From assembly GCA_003054655.1 (NCBI GenBank), contig QAYZ01000015.1, positions 496,001-560,000 on the forward strand: a DNA stretch of 64,000 nucleotides, in the 5' to 3' direction. The translations under genes and the position numbers were made by a program. Position 1 is the first letter of the stretch; each line of letters begins with the position of its first letter. The stretch is from Spartobacteria bacterium LR76 (GTDB lineage Bacteria > Verrucomicrobiota > Verrucomicrobiia > Chthoniobacterales > Terrimicrobiaceae). Under the pieces are notes generated by a model. The model had not been told where the DNA came from. It saw nothing but the letters and a program-made list of their open reading frames with translations, and searched no databases. Shown here one piece after another: positions 1 to 10,713 of this stretch.

Positions 1-1
1 A

Positions 2-1390
2 TCTCCCGTCACTTTTGACACTTTTTTCCAGGAACTCTCTCCCTATGGGGACTGGATAAACGTCGAAGGATACGGCATGAGCTGGCAGCCGAGGGTGGAT
101 TCCGACTGGCGTCCCTATGGGGATGGCCGCTGGGCGCAGACCGATGCGGGGTGGACGTGGATGTCGAACGAACCCTGGGGGTGGATCACGTATCACTATG
201 GGCGCTGGACCACCCTGGAGGACGGGGGGTGGATCTGGGTGCCGGGGTATGAATGGGCTCCGGCCTGGGTTTCCTGGCGGACGAATGACGACTACGTCGG
301 CTGGGCGCCGCTGCCCCCGGAGGCAGTATGGGAGCCCTCCACAGGGTTCACTGCCTCGGTCGACGTTTCCTACGGGATCGGGGTGCAGGTTTACACCTTC
401 TGTCCGATCCAATATTTCGGCTGGCCCGCGCTGCGCCCCGTCCTGATGCCGGTGGCGCAAAATGCCACGATTCTCCCGCACACGACCAATGTCACAACAG
501 TGAGCATGCGCAACAATACGATCTATTGCGGCGGCCCGGACTACGCACAGATCAATCACCGGGGGCAATATGCCGTGCCGCAATATCAGCTTCAGCGGAG
601 CCAGGCGGCGGGAACATGGCCCGGCACCGGGGAGCAGCAAGCTCTCCTGAAACAGGGGGTGCTGGCGGTGCGCTCCCCCAAGGTATACCCTATCTTTTCC
701 GCCACGAGCCAGAGGAGTGTGACCACTCAGGTGCCGCGACCTCGGACACAGCCCGACCGGCGGCCCGGTACCCCGCCGGCCCCGGTGGTGCAGGTCACAG
801 CTCAACCGACCCCTGTCGCCACACAGACAGCCCAGCCCGCCCCGGCGGTTCAAGCTGGACCGATCTACGACGTAACAGTCGGACAGCAACCCGGGCAACT
901 CCCCGCCTATACGGTCACTGGGGCCCAAGTCGTCTCGCCGCAGCAAAACCCATCGACCGTCCCATCGCCGCAGCCGCAGGCTGGTTATCGCGTCGGCGAC
1001 GCCCCATATCGCCAGCAACAGGCGCAACAAGCGCAGATCGACGCCACGCGCCAGCAACGCCAGGCTCAACAAGAGCAGCCTCCCCAGAGCGAGACCGAAT
1101 CCCGGATCCAGCAGCAGCAGCAACAGTTGCAGGACCGAACCCGCCAGATTCAGGAGGCTCAGCAGGAGCGCATGCGTCAGATCCAGCAAAGCCAGACCGC
1201 GCAACAACAACAAGCGGAAGCGCTTCAGCAGCAGCGGGAGGCCATGCAGCGCCAGCTCCAGCAGCAGCAAGACCGCCAGCGTCAACAACAGCAGTCCCAG
1301 CAACAGCCGCAATCCGGGTCACAATATCAACCGAGATCGCAGCAGACACCGCCGCCGGGAAGCGGATGGAAAACCCTCAATACCCAGTAA
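2..1390 (+). CDS. DUF6600-like Trp/Tyr-rich protein with Gln-rich tail, 5' partial
   Basis: The reading frame is open to the left edge of the window, so the gene starts upstream; the first visible ATG (77) is internal, because the codons before it already read PYGDWINVEGYG, the usual opening of this family. The N-terminal 110 residues are packed with Trp, Tyr and Gly in repeats such as WRPYGDGRW, WGWITYHYGRW and DGGWIWVPGYEWAPAWVSWR, which I associate with the DUF6600 family of envelope-associated proteins. The last 150 residues are dominated by Gln with CAG/CAA codon runs and probably form an extended or coiled region. Proteins of this family are usually exported, but the signal peptide would lie outside the window. 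Function is unknown. The next gene is convergent. Confidence 0.7.
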   Translation, partial: SPVTFDTFFQELSPYGDWINVEGYGMSWQPRVDSDWRPYGDGRWAQTDAGWTWMSNEPWGWITYHYGRWTTLEDGGWIWVPGYEWAPAWVSWRTNDDYVGWAPLPPEAVWEPSTGFTASVDVSYGIGVQVYTFCPIQYFGWPALRPVLMPVAQNATILPHTTNVTTVSMRNNTIYCGGPDYAQINHRGQYAVPQYQLQRSQAAGTWPGTGEQQALLKQGVLAVRSPKVYPIFSATSQRSVTTQVPRPRTQPDRRPGTPPAPVVQVTAQPTPVATQTAQPAPAVQAGPIYDVTVGQQPGQLPAYTVTGAQVVSPQQNPSTVPSPQPQAGYRVGDAPYRQQQAQQAQIDATRQQRQAQQEQPPQSETESRIQQQQQQLQDRTRQIQEAQQERMRQIQQSQTAQQQQAEALQQQREAMQRQLQQQQDRQRQQQQSQQQPQSGSQYQPRSQQTPPPGSGWKTLNTQ

Positions 1391-1417
1391 CCCGACGGAA
1401 AACTCCGAGCGGAACCT

Positions 1418-2251
1418 TTAGCGACGGGCGCCGTAGGCGTTGTTGCGGTCGACGAGGAAGAGATTCGCGCCGCGGCGCTGGAGGACGAAGGTGTTGTTGT
1501 CACCGTACTTCGTCCAGGGGCCGGCGGGGACATCTCGGGCCTCGACGAACTTCCAGTCGGTCACATCCTTGTTGCCCATGCCGAGGTAATCGCGCACGGC
1601 GGGCGAGATATCGAGTCCGGCTCCCTGGTTGAGGTTCGGGCGGGGACGATCGTTGCCGAAAACGTACTGGAAATGATCCGTGCGGAACGGACCGCAATCC
1701 TCCCACTGGGCGTAGCAGATGCGGTTGCCGAATCGGATGGCGATCCAGCGGCCCTTGCAAACTGATTTGCCGGGACGCTCAAAGGCCTGCTTGAACCACG
1801 GGATGACCTTGCGGGATTCGGGCTTGGTCGTGCCCCTCGTCACATCGTTGTACGGCAGGGCGACATAAAAGGGATTTTGGCGGGGAACGAACTTGGCCGG
1901 GAGAAAATTGCGGCGGCGGGAGGCATCCGGGTCGTCGTAGCCACCGTAGTTGCGGGCCCACTGCGGGTCCCACGAGCTTTTGTAGTTGGGCACCGGATTG
2001 TTGACCGTAGGGCGCTCACCGACCCAGAAAACCGTGGTCATGATATTGCGTTTCCACGGATAGCGGTTGAATCCGGCTCCCGGACTCGACGGCGTAACCA
2101 CCTGGGGCGCAACCTGCAACAGGGCATTTTCGCGAAGTTTCATCGCGAATTTCTGGAAATCCAGACTCGAGGCAATAGGCGACTGAGCCTCAGCCGCAAA
2201 AACCGACGAGATCATAGCCAGTGCCAATACTGTTGGTGCAAGCAGCTTCAT
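1418..2251 (-). CDS. Secreted protein of unknown function
   Basis: A 277-residue protein. I chose the ATG at 2251 because it opens a clean signal peptide (MKLLAPTVLALAMISSVFAAEAQ) with an Ala-x-Ala type cleavage zone; the frame extends 23 codons further upstream without such a feature. The mature part has many aromatic and basic residues (KRNIMTTVFWVGERPTV, FQYVFGNDRPRPNLNQG, DYLGMGNKDVTDWKFVE) and two Cys pairs (CKGRW, CYAQWEDCGPF), suggesting an extracytoplasmic disulfide-stabilised fold. I do not recognise the family with certainty. It is convergent with the DUF6600-like gene and divergent from kdpA, with 182 bases between it and kdpA. Confidence 0.7.
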   Translation of the reverse strand: MKLLAPTVLALAMISSVFAAEAQSPIASSLDFQKFAMKLRENALLQVAPQVVTPSSPGAGFNRYPWKRNIMTTVFWVGERPTVNNPVPNYKSSWDPQWARNYGGYDDPDASRRRNFLPAKFVPRQNPFYVALPYNDVTRGTTKPESRKVIPWFKQAFERPGKSVCKGRWIAIRFGNRICYAQWEDCGPFRTDHFQYVFGNDRPRPNLNQGAGLDISPAVRDYLGMGNKDVTDWKFVEARDVPAGPWTKYGDNNTFVLQRRGANLFLVDRNNAYGARR

Positions 2252-2433
2252 GCCCTGGGAAAAGAACGGGCAGTATCGTAGCGACGATTGCCCGCCGCAA
2301 CCGAAAAAATTCCCACGCACCTGGTTGCCTGTGGTGATTAAAACCCACGAACCGGCGGCATTTACGTTTTTTTAACGCCCGGAGGAGGGCCTTTAACTCA
2401 CACCTGAGAGCGAGATTGCCGAAAAGTGACGGC

Positions 2434-4113
2434 ATGTTCGCATTGGACATTCTTCAGGCGGCGCTCTTCGCCGCGGCACTCATTCTATTGACTCCCCCGC
2501 TGGGCTTGTACATGGCCCTGGTATTGGAAGGGCGGTGGCGGTTTCTCGCCCCGGTCGAGACGGCGATCTACCGGCTCTGCGGCATCCGCGAGCTACGGGA
2601 GATGAGCTGGAGGCAATACACGGGAGCGCTCATCGCCTTCAACGTGATCGGGCTGGCGGTGCTCCTCGCCATCCTGATGGGGCAGGGTTTCCTGCCGCTG
2701 AATCCGCAAAATCTGCCGGGGATGAAGTTCTTCCTCGCGCTGAATACCGCGATCAGCTTCGTGACGAATACAAACTGGCAGGCGTACTCAGGCGAGGCTG
2801 CGCTGAGCTACTTCAGCCAGATGGCGGGCCTGACGGTGCAGAATTTCGTAAGCCCCGCCGTGGGCGTGGCCGTGATGCTCGGGCTCATCCGGGGATTCGT
2901 CCGCCGCACCGGCACGACGGTGGGAAATCTCTGGGCCGACCTTGTGAGATCCGTTCTGTATATCCTGCTCCCGCTGGCGATCCTGTTTGCCATCGTACTG
3001 GCCGGCCAGGGCGTGGTGCAGAACCTCTCCGGCTACGTGACGGCGACGACCGTGGAGGGAGCGCAGCAGGCGATTCCCATGGGGCCGGCCGCTTCGCAGA
3101 TCGCGATCAAGCAGCTCGGGACAAATGGCGGCGGGTTCTTCGGCGTGAACAGCGCCCATCCCTTTGAGAATCCGACACCGCTGACGAACTTCCTTGAGCT
3201 GCTCGCGATCTTCCTCATTCCCGCCTCGCTGACCTACACCTTTGGCATCATGGTCGGCGACCGGCGCCAGGGGTGGGCGCTCTTTGGCGCGATGTTCATC
3301 CTTTTCCTTGCGGGCTTCACGGCAAGCTGGTGGGCGGAAAGCCAGCCCAACCCGATCACTCATGTCCCCATCAACATGGAGGGCAAGGAGCAACGCTTCG
3401 GCGTGATGAACAGCGTCCTCTGGTCGACCGTCACGACAGACGCCTCGAACGGGTCGGTCAATTCCATGCACGACAGCCTCTCCCCCATGGCCGGGATGGT
3501 GGCGATGCTCAACATCAAGCTCGGCGAGGTGATCTACGGCGGCGTGGGCGCGGGCATGTACGGCATGCTCATGTATGTCCTGCTGACGGTCTTCATCGCG
3601 GGGCTCATGGTGGGCCGCACGCCGGAGTACCTGGGCAAGAAGATCGAGGCGCGCGAGGTGCGGCTCGCCGTCATCGCGCTCTTCGTCCCGAGCGGCCTGA
3701 TCCTCGTCGCCGCGGCCATTGCCTCGTCGATTCCCGCCGGGCTTTCCAGCCTGGCCAACGCCGGGCCGCATGGCCTGAGCGAGATCCTGTATGCCTTCGC
3801 CTCGGCGCTGGGCAACAATGGCAGCGCCTTTGCCGGACTCACCGTCGACACGCCGTTTTACAATCTCATGCTCGGCGCGGGCATGCTGGTCGGGCGGTTC
3901 ATCGTCATCATCCCGGCCCTGATGATCGCGGGCAGCATGGTGCGCAAAACCGCCGCGCCACCCTCGCCCGGCACCTTCCCGACGAACACGCCGCTCTTCG
4001 CCGTGCTCCTCGTGAGCGTGATCCTGATCGTGAGCGCGCTGTTCTTCCTGCCCGCCCTGACTCTCGGCCCCATCTCGGAGCACATGGTGATGCTCCAGGG
4101 CCGCACGTTCTAA
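2434..4113 (+). CDS. kdpA: Potassium-transporting ATPase potassium-binding subunit KdpA
   Basis: The channel-like subunit of the Kdp P-type ATPase in the inner membrane, which binds K+ from the periplasmic side. The protein has about ten hydrophobic segments and the selectivity-filter stretch [20 protein letters not shown] (from about residue 229), diagnostic of KdpA; the 559-residue length matches the family. I prefer the ATG at 2434 ([12 protein letters not shown]) over an upstream TTG at 2416, because KdpA proteins begin a few residues before the first helix. It heads kdpABCDE, with 16 bases to kdpB. No kdpF-like small ORF is visible in the 180 bases upstream. Expression is presumably controlled by KdpDE encoded in the same cluster. 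Confidence 0.97.
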   Translation: MFALDILQAALFAAALILLTPPLGLYMALVLEGRWRFLAPVETAIYRLCGIRELREMSWRQYTGALIAFNVIGLAVLLAILMGQGFLPLNPQNLPGMKFFLALNTAISFVTNTNWQAYSGEAALSYFSQMAGLTVQNFVSPAVGVAVMLGLIRGFVRRTGTTVGNLWADLVRSVLYILLPLAILFAIVLAGQGVVQNLSGYVTATTVEGAQQAIPMGPAASQIAIKQLGTNGGGFFGVNSAHPFENPTPLTNFLELLAIFLIPASLTYTFGIMVGDRRQGWALFGAMFILFLAGFTASWWAESQPNPITHVPINMEGKEQRFGVMNSVLWSTVTTDASNGSVNSMHDSLSPMAGMVAMLNIKLGEVIYGGVGAGMYGMLMYVLLTVFIAGLMVGRTPEYLGKKIEAREVRLAVIALFVPSGLILVAAAIASSIPAGLSSLANAGPHGLSEILYAFASALGNNGSAFAGLTVDTPFYNLMLGAGMLVGRFIVIIPALMIAGSMVRKTAAPPSPGTFPTNTPLFAVLLVSVILIVSALFFLPALTLGPISEHMVMLQGRTF

Positions 4114-4129
4114 CCCATCGACTCGATAT

Positions 4130-6211
4130 ATGAGTGCTTCCAAGACTGACTACTCCCAGCTGATCCCCGCGGCCATCCGCGACTCGTTCCTCAAGCTCGA
4201 TCCGCGCGAGCAGGTGAAAAATCCCGTCATGCTCGTGGTGTTCCTCGGGGCCATCTGGACGACGATCACGCTGTTCACGAGCTTCTCGGGCTTCAACCTG
4301 CAAATCGCGCTCTGGCTGTGGTTCACCGTGCTCTTTGCCAACTTCGCCGAGGCCATGGCGGAGGGGCGCGGCAAGGCTCAGGCCAATGCCCTGCGCCAGG
4401 CGCGCACGCAGACCATGGCGCGCCGTCTCCGCAACGGCGCGGAGGAGCGGGTCGCCTCGACGGAACTTCGCAAGGGCGACCTCGTGGTATGCGAGGCGAA
4501 CGACCCGATTCCCGCCGACGGCGAAGTGATCGAGGGCGTGGCGTCGGTTGACGAGGCAGCCATCACCGGGGAATCCGCTCCGGTCATTCGCGAGAGCGGC
4601 GGCGACCATAGCGCCGTGACGGGCGGAACCCGCGTACTGAGTGATCGCATCGTCATCCGTATCAGCGCCGATCCGGGCGCGGGCTTCCTCGATCGCATGA
4701 TCTCGATGGTCGAGGGTGCTCGCCGCCAGAAAACGCCGAACGAAATCGCCCTCGGCATCCTGCTTGTCAGCATCACGGTGCTGTTTCTCTTCGCGGTCTT
4801 CACCCTGCCCGCCTTCTCCGCCTACAGCGAACAGGCGGCGGGACAGCAGGGCGTCGTCAATACCAGCGCGCCGGTTCTGGTTTCGCTTCTGGTGTGCCTG
4901 ATTCCCACGACCATCGGCGCGCTGCTCAGCGCCATCGGCATCAGCGGCATCGACCGCATGATCCGCCGCAATGTCATCGCCACGAGCGGCCGCGCGGTCG
5001 AGGCGGCGGGTGACATTGACGTGTTGCTGCTGGACAAGACGGGCACGATCACTCTGGGCAACCGCATGGCGACCTCCTTCCACCCCGCTCCTGGCGTGGA
5101 AGAACGCCAGCTCGCGGAGGCGGCGCAGCTTTCCTCGCTGGCAGATGAAACCCCGGAGGGCCGCTCCATTGTCGTGCTGGCGAAGGATCTCCACGGCCTG
5201 CGCGCCCGGGATTTTCACCCCTCTCATGTTGACTTCGTGCCCTTTACCGCACAGACGCGCATGAGCGGCATCAACATCAAAGTCGACGACCACGGCGCGC
5301 CCATGACGACCCGCTGCATTCGCAAGGGCGCGGCGGAGGCCATTCGCCAGGAGGTCGAGCGACAGGGTGGAAAATTCCCCTCGCAAGTGCGAAACGCCGT
5401 GGAGGCGATTTCCAAGGCGGGCGGCACGCCGCTCGTCGTGGCGGAGGGAGTGACCGTGCTGGGTGTGATCCATCTCAAGGATGTGGTGAAGGGTGGTATC
5501 AAGGAGCGCTTTAGCCAGCTCCGCAAAATGGGCATCCGCACCGTGATGATCACGGGCGACAATCCGACCACCGCCGCGGCCATCGCAGCCGAGGCGGGAG
5601 TCGATGAGTTCATGGCCGAGGCCACGCCGGAGATGAAGCTCCAGCGCATCCGCGCCGAGCAGGCCGAGGGCCATCTCGTGGCCATGACCGGCGATGGCAC
5701 GAACGACGCGCCCGCCCTGGCCCAGGCCGACGTGGGCGTGGCGATGAACACCGGAACGCAAGCCGCTCGCGAAGCAGGCAACATGGTCGACCTCGACAGC
5801 AACCCGACGAAACTCATCGAGGTCGTCGAGATCGGCAAGCAGCTCCTCATGACGCGCGGCGCGCTGACCACCTTCAGCATCGCGAACGACGTGGCGAAGT
5901 ATTTCGCCATCCTGCCCGCGATGTTCGCGGCATTGTATGCCCTGAAACCCGGCGCGCCTGGTCCCCTCGCCGCGCTGAACATCATGGGCCTGCATTCGCC
6001 AGAGAGCGCGATCCTGAGCGCGGTGATTTTCAATGCGCTCATCATCATCGCCCTTATCCCGCTCGCCCTGCGCGGCGTGGCCTACCGGGCCACCGGAGCC
6101 TCCCAGGTGCTCCTGCGCAATATCATCATCTACGGCCTCGGCGGCGTCATCGCCCCCTTCGTCGGCATCAAGCTGATCGACATGCTCCTCGTGGCCCTGC
6201 ACCTCGCCTAA
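4130..6211 (+). CDS. kdpB: Potassium-transporting P-type ATPase catalytic subunit KdpB
   Basis: The ATP-hydrolysing subunit of the Kdp pump. It has the phosphorylation motif DKTGTIT with the acceptor Asp at residue 302, the actuator loop TGES at 146-149, and the hinge [20 protein letters not shown] near residue 525. Hydrophobic segments lie at about residues 35-80, 210-270 and 580-690. At 693 residues it is full length for the family. It sits 16 bases after kdpA and 4 bases before kdpC, consistent with one transcript and a stoichiometric complex. Confidence 0.98.
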   Translation: MSASKTDYSQLIPAAIRDSFLKLDPREQVKNPVMLVVFLGAIWTTITLFTSFSGFNLQIALWLWFTVLFANFAEAMAEGRGKAQANALRQARTQTMARRLRNGAEERVASTELRKGDLVVCEANDPIPADGEVIEGVASVDEAAITGESAPVIRESGGDHSAVTGGTRVLSDRIVIRISADPGAGFLDRMISMVEGARRQKTPNEIALGILLVSITVLFLFAVFTLPAFSAYSEQAAGQQGVVNTSAPVLVSLLVCLIPTTIGALLSAIGISGIDRMIRRNVIATSGRAVEAAGDIDVLLLDKTGTITLGNRMATSFHPAPGVEERQLAEAAQLSSLADETPEGRSIVVLAKDLHGLRARDFHPSHVDFVPFTAQTRMSGINIKVDDHGAPMTTRCIRKGAAEAIRQEVERQGGKFPSQVRNAVEAISKAGGTPLVVAEGVTVLGVIHLKDVVKGGIKERFSQLRKMGIRTVMITGDNPTTAAAIAAEAGVDEFMAEATPEMKLQRIRAEQAEGHLVAMTGDGTNDAPALAQADVGVAMNTGTQAAREAGNMVDLDSNPTKLIEVVEIGKQLLMTRGALTTFSIANDVAKYFAILPAMFAALYALKPGAPGPLAALNIMGLHSPESAILSAVIFNALIIIALIPLALRGVAYRATGASQVLLRNIIIYGLGGVIAPFVGIKLIDMLLVALHLA

Positions 6212-6215
6212 ATCC

Positions 6216-6767
6216 ATGAAATCCATCCTCACTGATTATCTCGTCGCGCTCCGGGCCATCGTGGTCTTCACGGTGCTGACCGGCCTCGCCTACCCGCTGG
6301 CCATGACCGGACTCGCCCAGGCGCTCTTCCCGCAGGCGGCGAATGGCAGCCTCATCGGCCCGGCGGCACAGCCCGCCGGCTCGGCGCTGATCGCACAGAA
6401 GTTCACCGCGCCGAAATACTTCTGGCCGCGCCCGTCGGCTTCTGATTTCGGAGCCGTGCCTTCCGGTGCCAGCAACCAGGGGTTCACCAGTGCAAAGCTG
6501 GCGGCGGCGGTGGAGGAACGCCGCGCCGCGCTCGGTTCCAATGCACCCTCGGACCTGCTCTACGCCTCCGGCAGCGGGCTCGATCCGCATATTTCGCCGG
6601 AAGCGGCAGAGTATCAGGTCGCCCGCGTCGCAGAAGCCCGCCAGCTCCCGCCGGAACTCGTCCGCCACCTCGTCGCGGCGGCAACCGAGGGGCCGCAGTT
6701 CGGTTTCCTTGGCCAGGCGCGGGTGAATGTTTTGCTGCTGAACCGTTCGCTGGATGCGCTAAAGTAG
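6216..6767 (+). CDS. kdpC: Potassium-transporting ATPase subunit KdpC
   Basis: The small subunit that stabilises the KdpA-KdpB complex. The 183-residue protein has one N-terminal membrane helix (about residues 10-32, [20 protein letters not shown]), followed by a periplasmic part with the family motifs [42 protein letters not shown] and a C-terminal [11 protein letters not shown]. The family-typical order of motifs is complete, so no truncation is suspected. It follows kdpB by 4 bases and is followed by the GTG start of kdpD after 4 bases. Confidence 0.97.
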   Translation: MKSILTDYLVALRAIVVFTVLTGLAYPLAMTGLAQALFPQAANGSLIGPAAQPAGSALIAQKFTAPKYFWPRPSASDFGAVPSGASNQGFTSAKLAAAVEERRAALGSNAPSDLLYASGSGLDPHISPEAAEYQVARVAEARQLPPELVRHLVAAATEGPQFGFLGQARVNVLLLNRSLDALK

Positions 6768-6771
6768 CTCC

Positions 6772-9408
6772 GTGAACGACGAACGGCGGCCCGATCCCGA
6801 CGCCCTGCTGGCCGGAATCGCCAAAGCGGAAAGCACCCGGGGACGGCTCAAGGTCTTCCTCGGGATGTGCCCCGGCGTGGGCAAGACCTACGCCATGCTG
6901 CTGGCCGCGCAGCAGCGGCAGGAGGAGGGTGTGCGCGTCACGATCGGCTATGTGGAAACCCATGGCCGCATCGAGACCATCGCGCTGACCACCGGTCTGC
7001 CGCATATCCCGCGCCGCCAGATCACCCATCGCGGCGTGCAGATCGAGGAGTTCGATCTCGACGCCTTGCTCGCCGCCCGGCCGCAACTCGCCGTCATCGA
7101 CGAACTCGCGCACACCAACGCCCCCGGTTCCCGCCACCCCAAGCGCTGGCAGGACGTGGAGGAGATCCTCGCCGCCGGGATCGACGTCTACACCACGCTC
7201 AACGTCCAGCACGTCGAGAGCTACCGCGATGTGGTGGCGCAAATCACCGGAGCACCCGCCCGCGAGGCCGTCCCGGATTCGCTCCTCGATCAGGCGACGG
7301 AACTTGAGCTGATCGACATTTCCCCCACCGAACTCCGCAAGCGACTCGGCGAAGGCAAGGTCTACCTCGGCGAACGCGCCGTCACCGCCTCCGACAATTT
7401 TTTCCGCGAGGGCAACCTGAAGGCCCTGCGCGAAATCGCCCTGCGCATTTCCGCCGAGCGGGCAGATCGCGATGTGCGCGACTACCTTCGCACGCAAAGC
7501 ATCAGCGGCCCGTGGAAATCCAACGAACGCTATCTCGTCGCCGTCGGCCCCAGCCCGTTCTCCGGCCATCTCATCCGGTGGACGCGACGGATATGCAGCC
7601 TCACGCACGGGACGTGGATGGCGGCCTTCATCGACAGCGGGCGCGCGCTTTCCGACGAGGAACGGACCCGCCTCGAGCGCAATCTCGCGCTGGCGCGTTC
7701 GCTCGGCGCGGAGGTCGTCACCTACGGCGGCGAGGACGTGACCGAAACGCTGCTACGCGTCGCCCGCGAGCACAACGTCACCCAGATCGTCGTGGGCAAG
7801 CCACTCAATCATCCGCTCCTGGATCTCCTGCGCGGCGGCTCGCTCGTGGACAAGCTCATACGCCGCAGCGGCGACATCGACATCTACGTCGTTCGCGCGG
7901 AGAAAAGCGCAAGCGGTTGGCGGTTTGACCTGTCGGATTTCCGGCGTCCGAGATTCGCCCGCGAGCTTGGCATCGGCGCTCTGATCGTGCTGGCGACGAC
8001 CGTGCTCGGGCTGATCATCCGGGATTCCGTCGGCTACATCACAGTCGGCCTCATCTATCTGTTGTCGGTCATCATCGGATCGACCGTGCTCTCGCGCACA
8101 CCCACCATCGCAATGGCGGCGCTGACGGCCCTGGTTTGGAACTACCTCTTCATCAAGCCGTACTACACCTTTTACATCCGCGCTCCGCATGACGTGATCC
8201 TCTTCGCGACGTACTTCATCGTCGCCCTCGTCATGGGACACCTCAACGCCCGGCTGCGCCAGCGGGAGAGTGCCGAGCGGCGACGTGAGCAGCAGGCGGT
8301 GGCGCTGTATGAATTCAGCCGCGACATCGCCGCGGCAGAAAGCTCCGAGGCGGCGGCGCAGCATCTCGCAGCGCACTGCGCCAGCCTGCTCAACACCTCC
8401 GCCACCGTATCGCTGGAAAATGATGGCGCACTGGCGGAAGTCGCAGGGCCAAAACTGGAGGCGAACGAAATCGCCGTGGCCGAGTGGTGCCTGAGCCATC
8501 GCGAAGCGGCAGGCAAGTTCACCAACACGCTGCCGCAGGCCACCCATTTTCACCTGCCGCTGAAGAACGCCGACCGCAGCTCCGGCGTGCTTTCGCTCCA
8601 GCTCGCACGTCCACTCACGTTGGCCGAGCGTCAGCTCGTGGAGACATTCATCACGCAGTTCGCCCTCGTGCGGGAACGTGATCAGCTCCTGCGGCAGGCG
8701 CAATCCGCCGCCGTGGAGGCGCGCTCACGGGAATTGCAAAAGACGCTCCTCGACAGCGTGTCGCACGAGTTTCGCACTCCCCTCGCCGCGATCTCTACCG
8801 CTGCGGATGGATTGTCGAATGGCATCGGCGATCGCCGTGCGCTGGTGGGAGAGATTCAGATTGCCTCGACCCGCCTCAACCGCATCGTGAGCAACCTCCT
8901 CGACATCACGCGGATCGAAACCGGCGCGGTGCAGCCCCGACTGGAATGGTGCGACCTTTCCGAGATCGTGGATGAGTCGATACTGCGCGGTGGCGATGAG
9001 GTGCGCGGCTGCAAGATCGACGTGTCCATCGCGCCCGGCGCGGCCTTGGCGCGCGTCGATGCCGCGCTGATGGAGGAGATATTGACAAACCTGATCCGCA
9101 ACGCCGCCCAGCACGGCAGCGGCGCTCCCATCACGCTTGAGGCGGACCGGGACGGCGGCAGTCTACGAATCACGGTGAGCGATGCGGGACCGGGCCTCGG
9201 CGAAAACCCGGAAGCGGTGTTTGAGAAGTTCCGTCGCGGCTCCTCGACCGCGTCGAAAGGCCTGGGACTGGGACTGTCCATCGTTCGCGGATTCGCAGGC
9301 GCGCTCGGGGGGACCGTGACGGCGGAAAATCGCGCGGAAGGCGGAGCGCGCTTCATCCTGCGCTTGCCGGTCGAGACCCGATCTGCGGAGAATCTCATCA
9401 CGCCATGA
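6772..9408 (+). CDS. kdpD: Sensor histidine kinase KdpD
   Basis: Membrane sensor of K+ limitation that phosphorylates KdpE. The 878-residue protein shows the full KdpD order: an N-terminal KdpD domain with Walker A (GMCPGVGKT, about residue 31) and Walker-B-like [20 protein letters not shown]; a universal-stress-protein-like domain (about 250-370); four membrane helices of the DUF4118 type (about 395-500); a GAF-like region; then the dimerisation box [10 protein letters not shown] with the phosphoacceptor His at about residue 665 and the ATPase boxes ([30 protein letters not shown]). The start is a GTG at 6772, 4 bases after kdpC. Its stop overlaps the kdpE start (ATGA), so the two are probably translationally coupled. 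Confidence 0.97.
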   Translation: MNDERRPDPDALLAGIAKAESTRGRLKVFLGMCPGVGKTYAMLLAAQQRQEEGVRVTIGYVETHGRIETIALTTGLPHIPRRQITHRGVQIEEFDLDALLAARPQLAVIDELAHTNAPGSRHPKRWQDVEEILAAGIDVYTTLNVQHVESYRDVVAQITGAPAREAVPDSLLDQATELELIDISPTELRKRLGEGKVYLGERAVTASDNFFREGNLKALREIALRISAERADRDVRDYLRTQSISGPWKSNERYLVAVGPSPFSGHLIRWTRRICSLTHGTWMAAFIDSGRALSDEERTRLERNLALARSLGAEVVTYGGEDVTETLLRVAREHNVTQIVVGKPLNHPLLDLLRGGSLVDKLIRRSGDIDIYVVRAEKSASGWRFDLSDFRRPRFARELGIGALIVLATTVLGLIIRDSVGYITVGLIYLLSVIIGSTVLSRTPTIAMAALTALVWNYLFIKPYYTFYIRAPHDVILFATYFIVALVMGHLNARLRQRESAERRREQQAVALYEFSRDIAAAESSEAAAQHLAAHCASLLNTSATVSLENDGALAEVAGPKLEANEIAVAEWCLSHREAAGKFTNTLPQATHFHLPLKNADRSSGVLSLQLARPLTLAERQLVETFITQFALVRERDQLLRQAQSAAVEARSRELQKTLLDSVSHEFRTPLAAISTAADGLSNGIGDRRALVGEIQIASTRLNRIVSNLLDITRIETGAVQPRLEWCDLSEIVDESILRGGDEVRGCKIDVSIAPGAALARVDAALMEEILTNLIRNAAQHGSGAPITLEADRDGGSLRITVSDAGPGLGENPEAVFEKFRRGSSTASKGLGLGLSIVRGFAGALGGTVTAENRAEGGARFILRLPVETRSAENLITP

Positions 9409-10094
9409 GCAACATCCTCGTCATCGACGACGAACCGCAAATCCGGCGGCTCGTTCGCCTCGTGCTGGAAGGCGTCGGCCACAAGGTCCGCGAGGCCGCG
9501 ACCGGCCAGGATGGTTTGGTGGAGGCCGCATCGCGGCAACCCGATGCGATCATTCTCGATCTCGGCCTGCCCGACATCGATGGCATCACGATGCTGCGCC
9601 GCCTGCGCGAGTGGACATTGCTGCCTGTGCTCATCCTCTCCGTACGCGACGCGGAGGAGGACAAGGTGCTGGCTCTCGACGCCGGAGCGGATGATTATGT
9701 GACAAAGCCCTTTAGCAGCGCGGAGCTGCTCGCCCGTCTGCGTGTGGCCCTGCGCCGCGCCACGCCCGCGAATGATCCCGTGATCGAGTGCGGCCCGCTG
9801 CGCCTGGACGCCGCGGCGCGCCTCGCGTGGGTCAATGGCGAGGAGCTTCCTCTCTCCGCCACGGAATACTCCCTGCTCCGCGAACTCGCACGGCACGCCG
9901 GAAAAATCGTCACGCACAAGCATCTGCTCGCCACGGTATGGGGACCCAACGCGACCTCGCAGAGCCAATACCTGCGCGTCTACGTGAGCCATCTCCGCAA
10001 AAAGCTCACGGAGCGAGGATTTCCCGCCGACGGTTTGCGTACCGAAACCGGCATCGGATACCGCCTGCAGGACACGACGCAAGAAGGTCGCTGA
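9405..10094 (+). CDS. kdpE: Response regulator KdpE
   Basis: OmpR-type transcriptional activator of the kdp operon. The receiver domain has the acidic pocket D8/D9, phosphoacceptor D52 ([10 protein letters not shown]) and switch Lys K101 (DDYVTKPF). The C-terminal winged-helix DNA-binding domain (about residues 125-225) includes [18 protein letters not shown]-like residues and the end motif [10 protein letters not shown]. It is 229 residues, normal for the family, and overlaps kdpD by four bases. A terminator follows 8 bases after its stop, closing the kdp cluster. Confidence 0.97.
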   Translation: MSNILVIDDEPQIRRLVRLVLEGVGHKVREAATGQDGLVEAASRQPDAIILDLGLPDIDGITMLRRLREWTLLPVLILSVRDAEEDKVLALDAGADDYVTKPFSSAELLARLRVALRRATPANDPVIECGPLRLDAAARLAWVNGEELPLSATEYSLLRELARHAGKIVTHKHLLATVWGPNATSQSQYLRVYVSHLRKKLTERGFPADGLRTETGIGYRLQDTTQEGR

Positions 10095-10102
10095 CGGAAT
10101 TT

Positions 10103-10135
10103 GTTCCACGCGATTCTCCATCGTGGAACTTTTTT
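10103..10135 (+). terminator. Rho-independent terminator after kdpE
   Basis: Perfect 8-bp stem GTTCCACG (10103-10110) with CGTGGAAC (10122-10129), an 11-base loop and an immediate run of six T. It lies directly behind kdpE and isolates the kdp cluster from nrdR. Confidence 0.85.
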
Positions 10136-10221
10136 GCGCCGATGAGGGCTGCGAAGGGTAGTCTGCGATTGACATCCCTAGATGTTGTGGTGAATTCAGA
10201 TTTAATTCTCCACGGACCACA

Positions 10222-10713
10222 ATGCGTTGTCCCAAATGCGGCTCTCTTGAAGATAAAGTGATCGATTCCCGCCTGTCGAAAGACGGAGCTAGCATTCGAC
10301 GCCGTCGCGAGTGCCTTGATTGCGAGACACGCTACACGACGTACGAGGAAATCGAGCGCATCGAATTGCGCGCGATCAAACGCGATGGACGGCACGAACC
10401 CTTTGACCGCCACAAGCTGAAAACCAGCCTGGTCAAGGCCTGCGAAAAGCGCCCCATCGGACTCGATCTCATCGAGAAGGCCGTGGAGGACATCATGCAG
10501 GAGCTGGAGACCGAGCAGAAGCGAGAAATCCCCACCCGCGAGATTGGCGCGAAGGTGATGGAGCGTCTGCACCTCCTCGATCCCATCGCCTACGTGCGAT
10601 ATGCATCCGTTTACCGGCAGTTCCAGGAGATCGGGGATTTCATCGAGGAAATCCAGAGCTTCGAAAAACGCGCCGTTCGCACCCAGGCACAGCCCGAACT
10701 CTTCAAGGCATGA
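10222..10713 (+). CDS. nrdR: Transcriptional repressor NrdR
   Basis: ATP/dATP-sensing zinc-ribbon repressor of ribonucleotide reductase genes. The N-terminal zinc ribbon has all four ligands, C3, C6, C31 and C34 (MRCPKCG, ECLDCETRYTTYE), followed by the ATP-cone (about residues 49-139) with KRDGRHEPFDRHKLKTSLVK. At 163 residues the length is typical. No ribonucleotide reductase gene lies in the window, so its targets are elsewhere. The stop overlaps the start of the next gene (ATGA), which itself looks like an ATP-cone protein. Confidence 0.97.
   Translation: MRCPKCGSLEDKVIDSRLSKDGASIRRRRECLDCETRYTTYEEIERIELRAIKRDGRHEPFDRHKLKTSLVKACEKRPIGLDLIEKAVEDIMQELETEQKREIPTREIGAKVMERLHLLDPIAYVRYASVYRQFQEIGDFIEEIQSFEKRAVRTQAQPELFKA

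Noticed and set aside
1080-1320. CAG/CAA repeats that look like a tandem repeat array
   Set aside because: They encode the Gln-rich tail of the partial first gene, in frame; there are no uniform spacers as in CRISPR.
2416-2433. TTG start for kdpA
   Set aside because: The ATG at 2434 fits the family N-terminus and a rare start codon is unnecessary.
3908-6232. Long 774-codon open frame on the minus strand opposite kdpB and kdpC
   Set aside because: It is a codon-position shadow of high-GC genes: composition is Asp/Glu/His/Arg-rich without any recognisable domain, and kdpABC on the other strand are certain.
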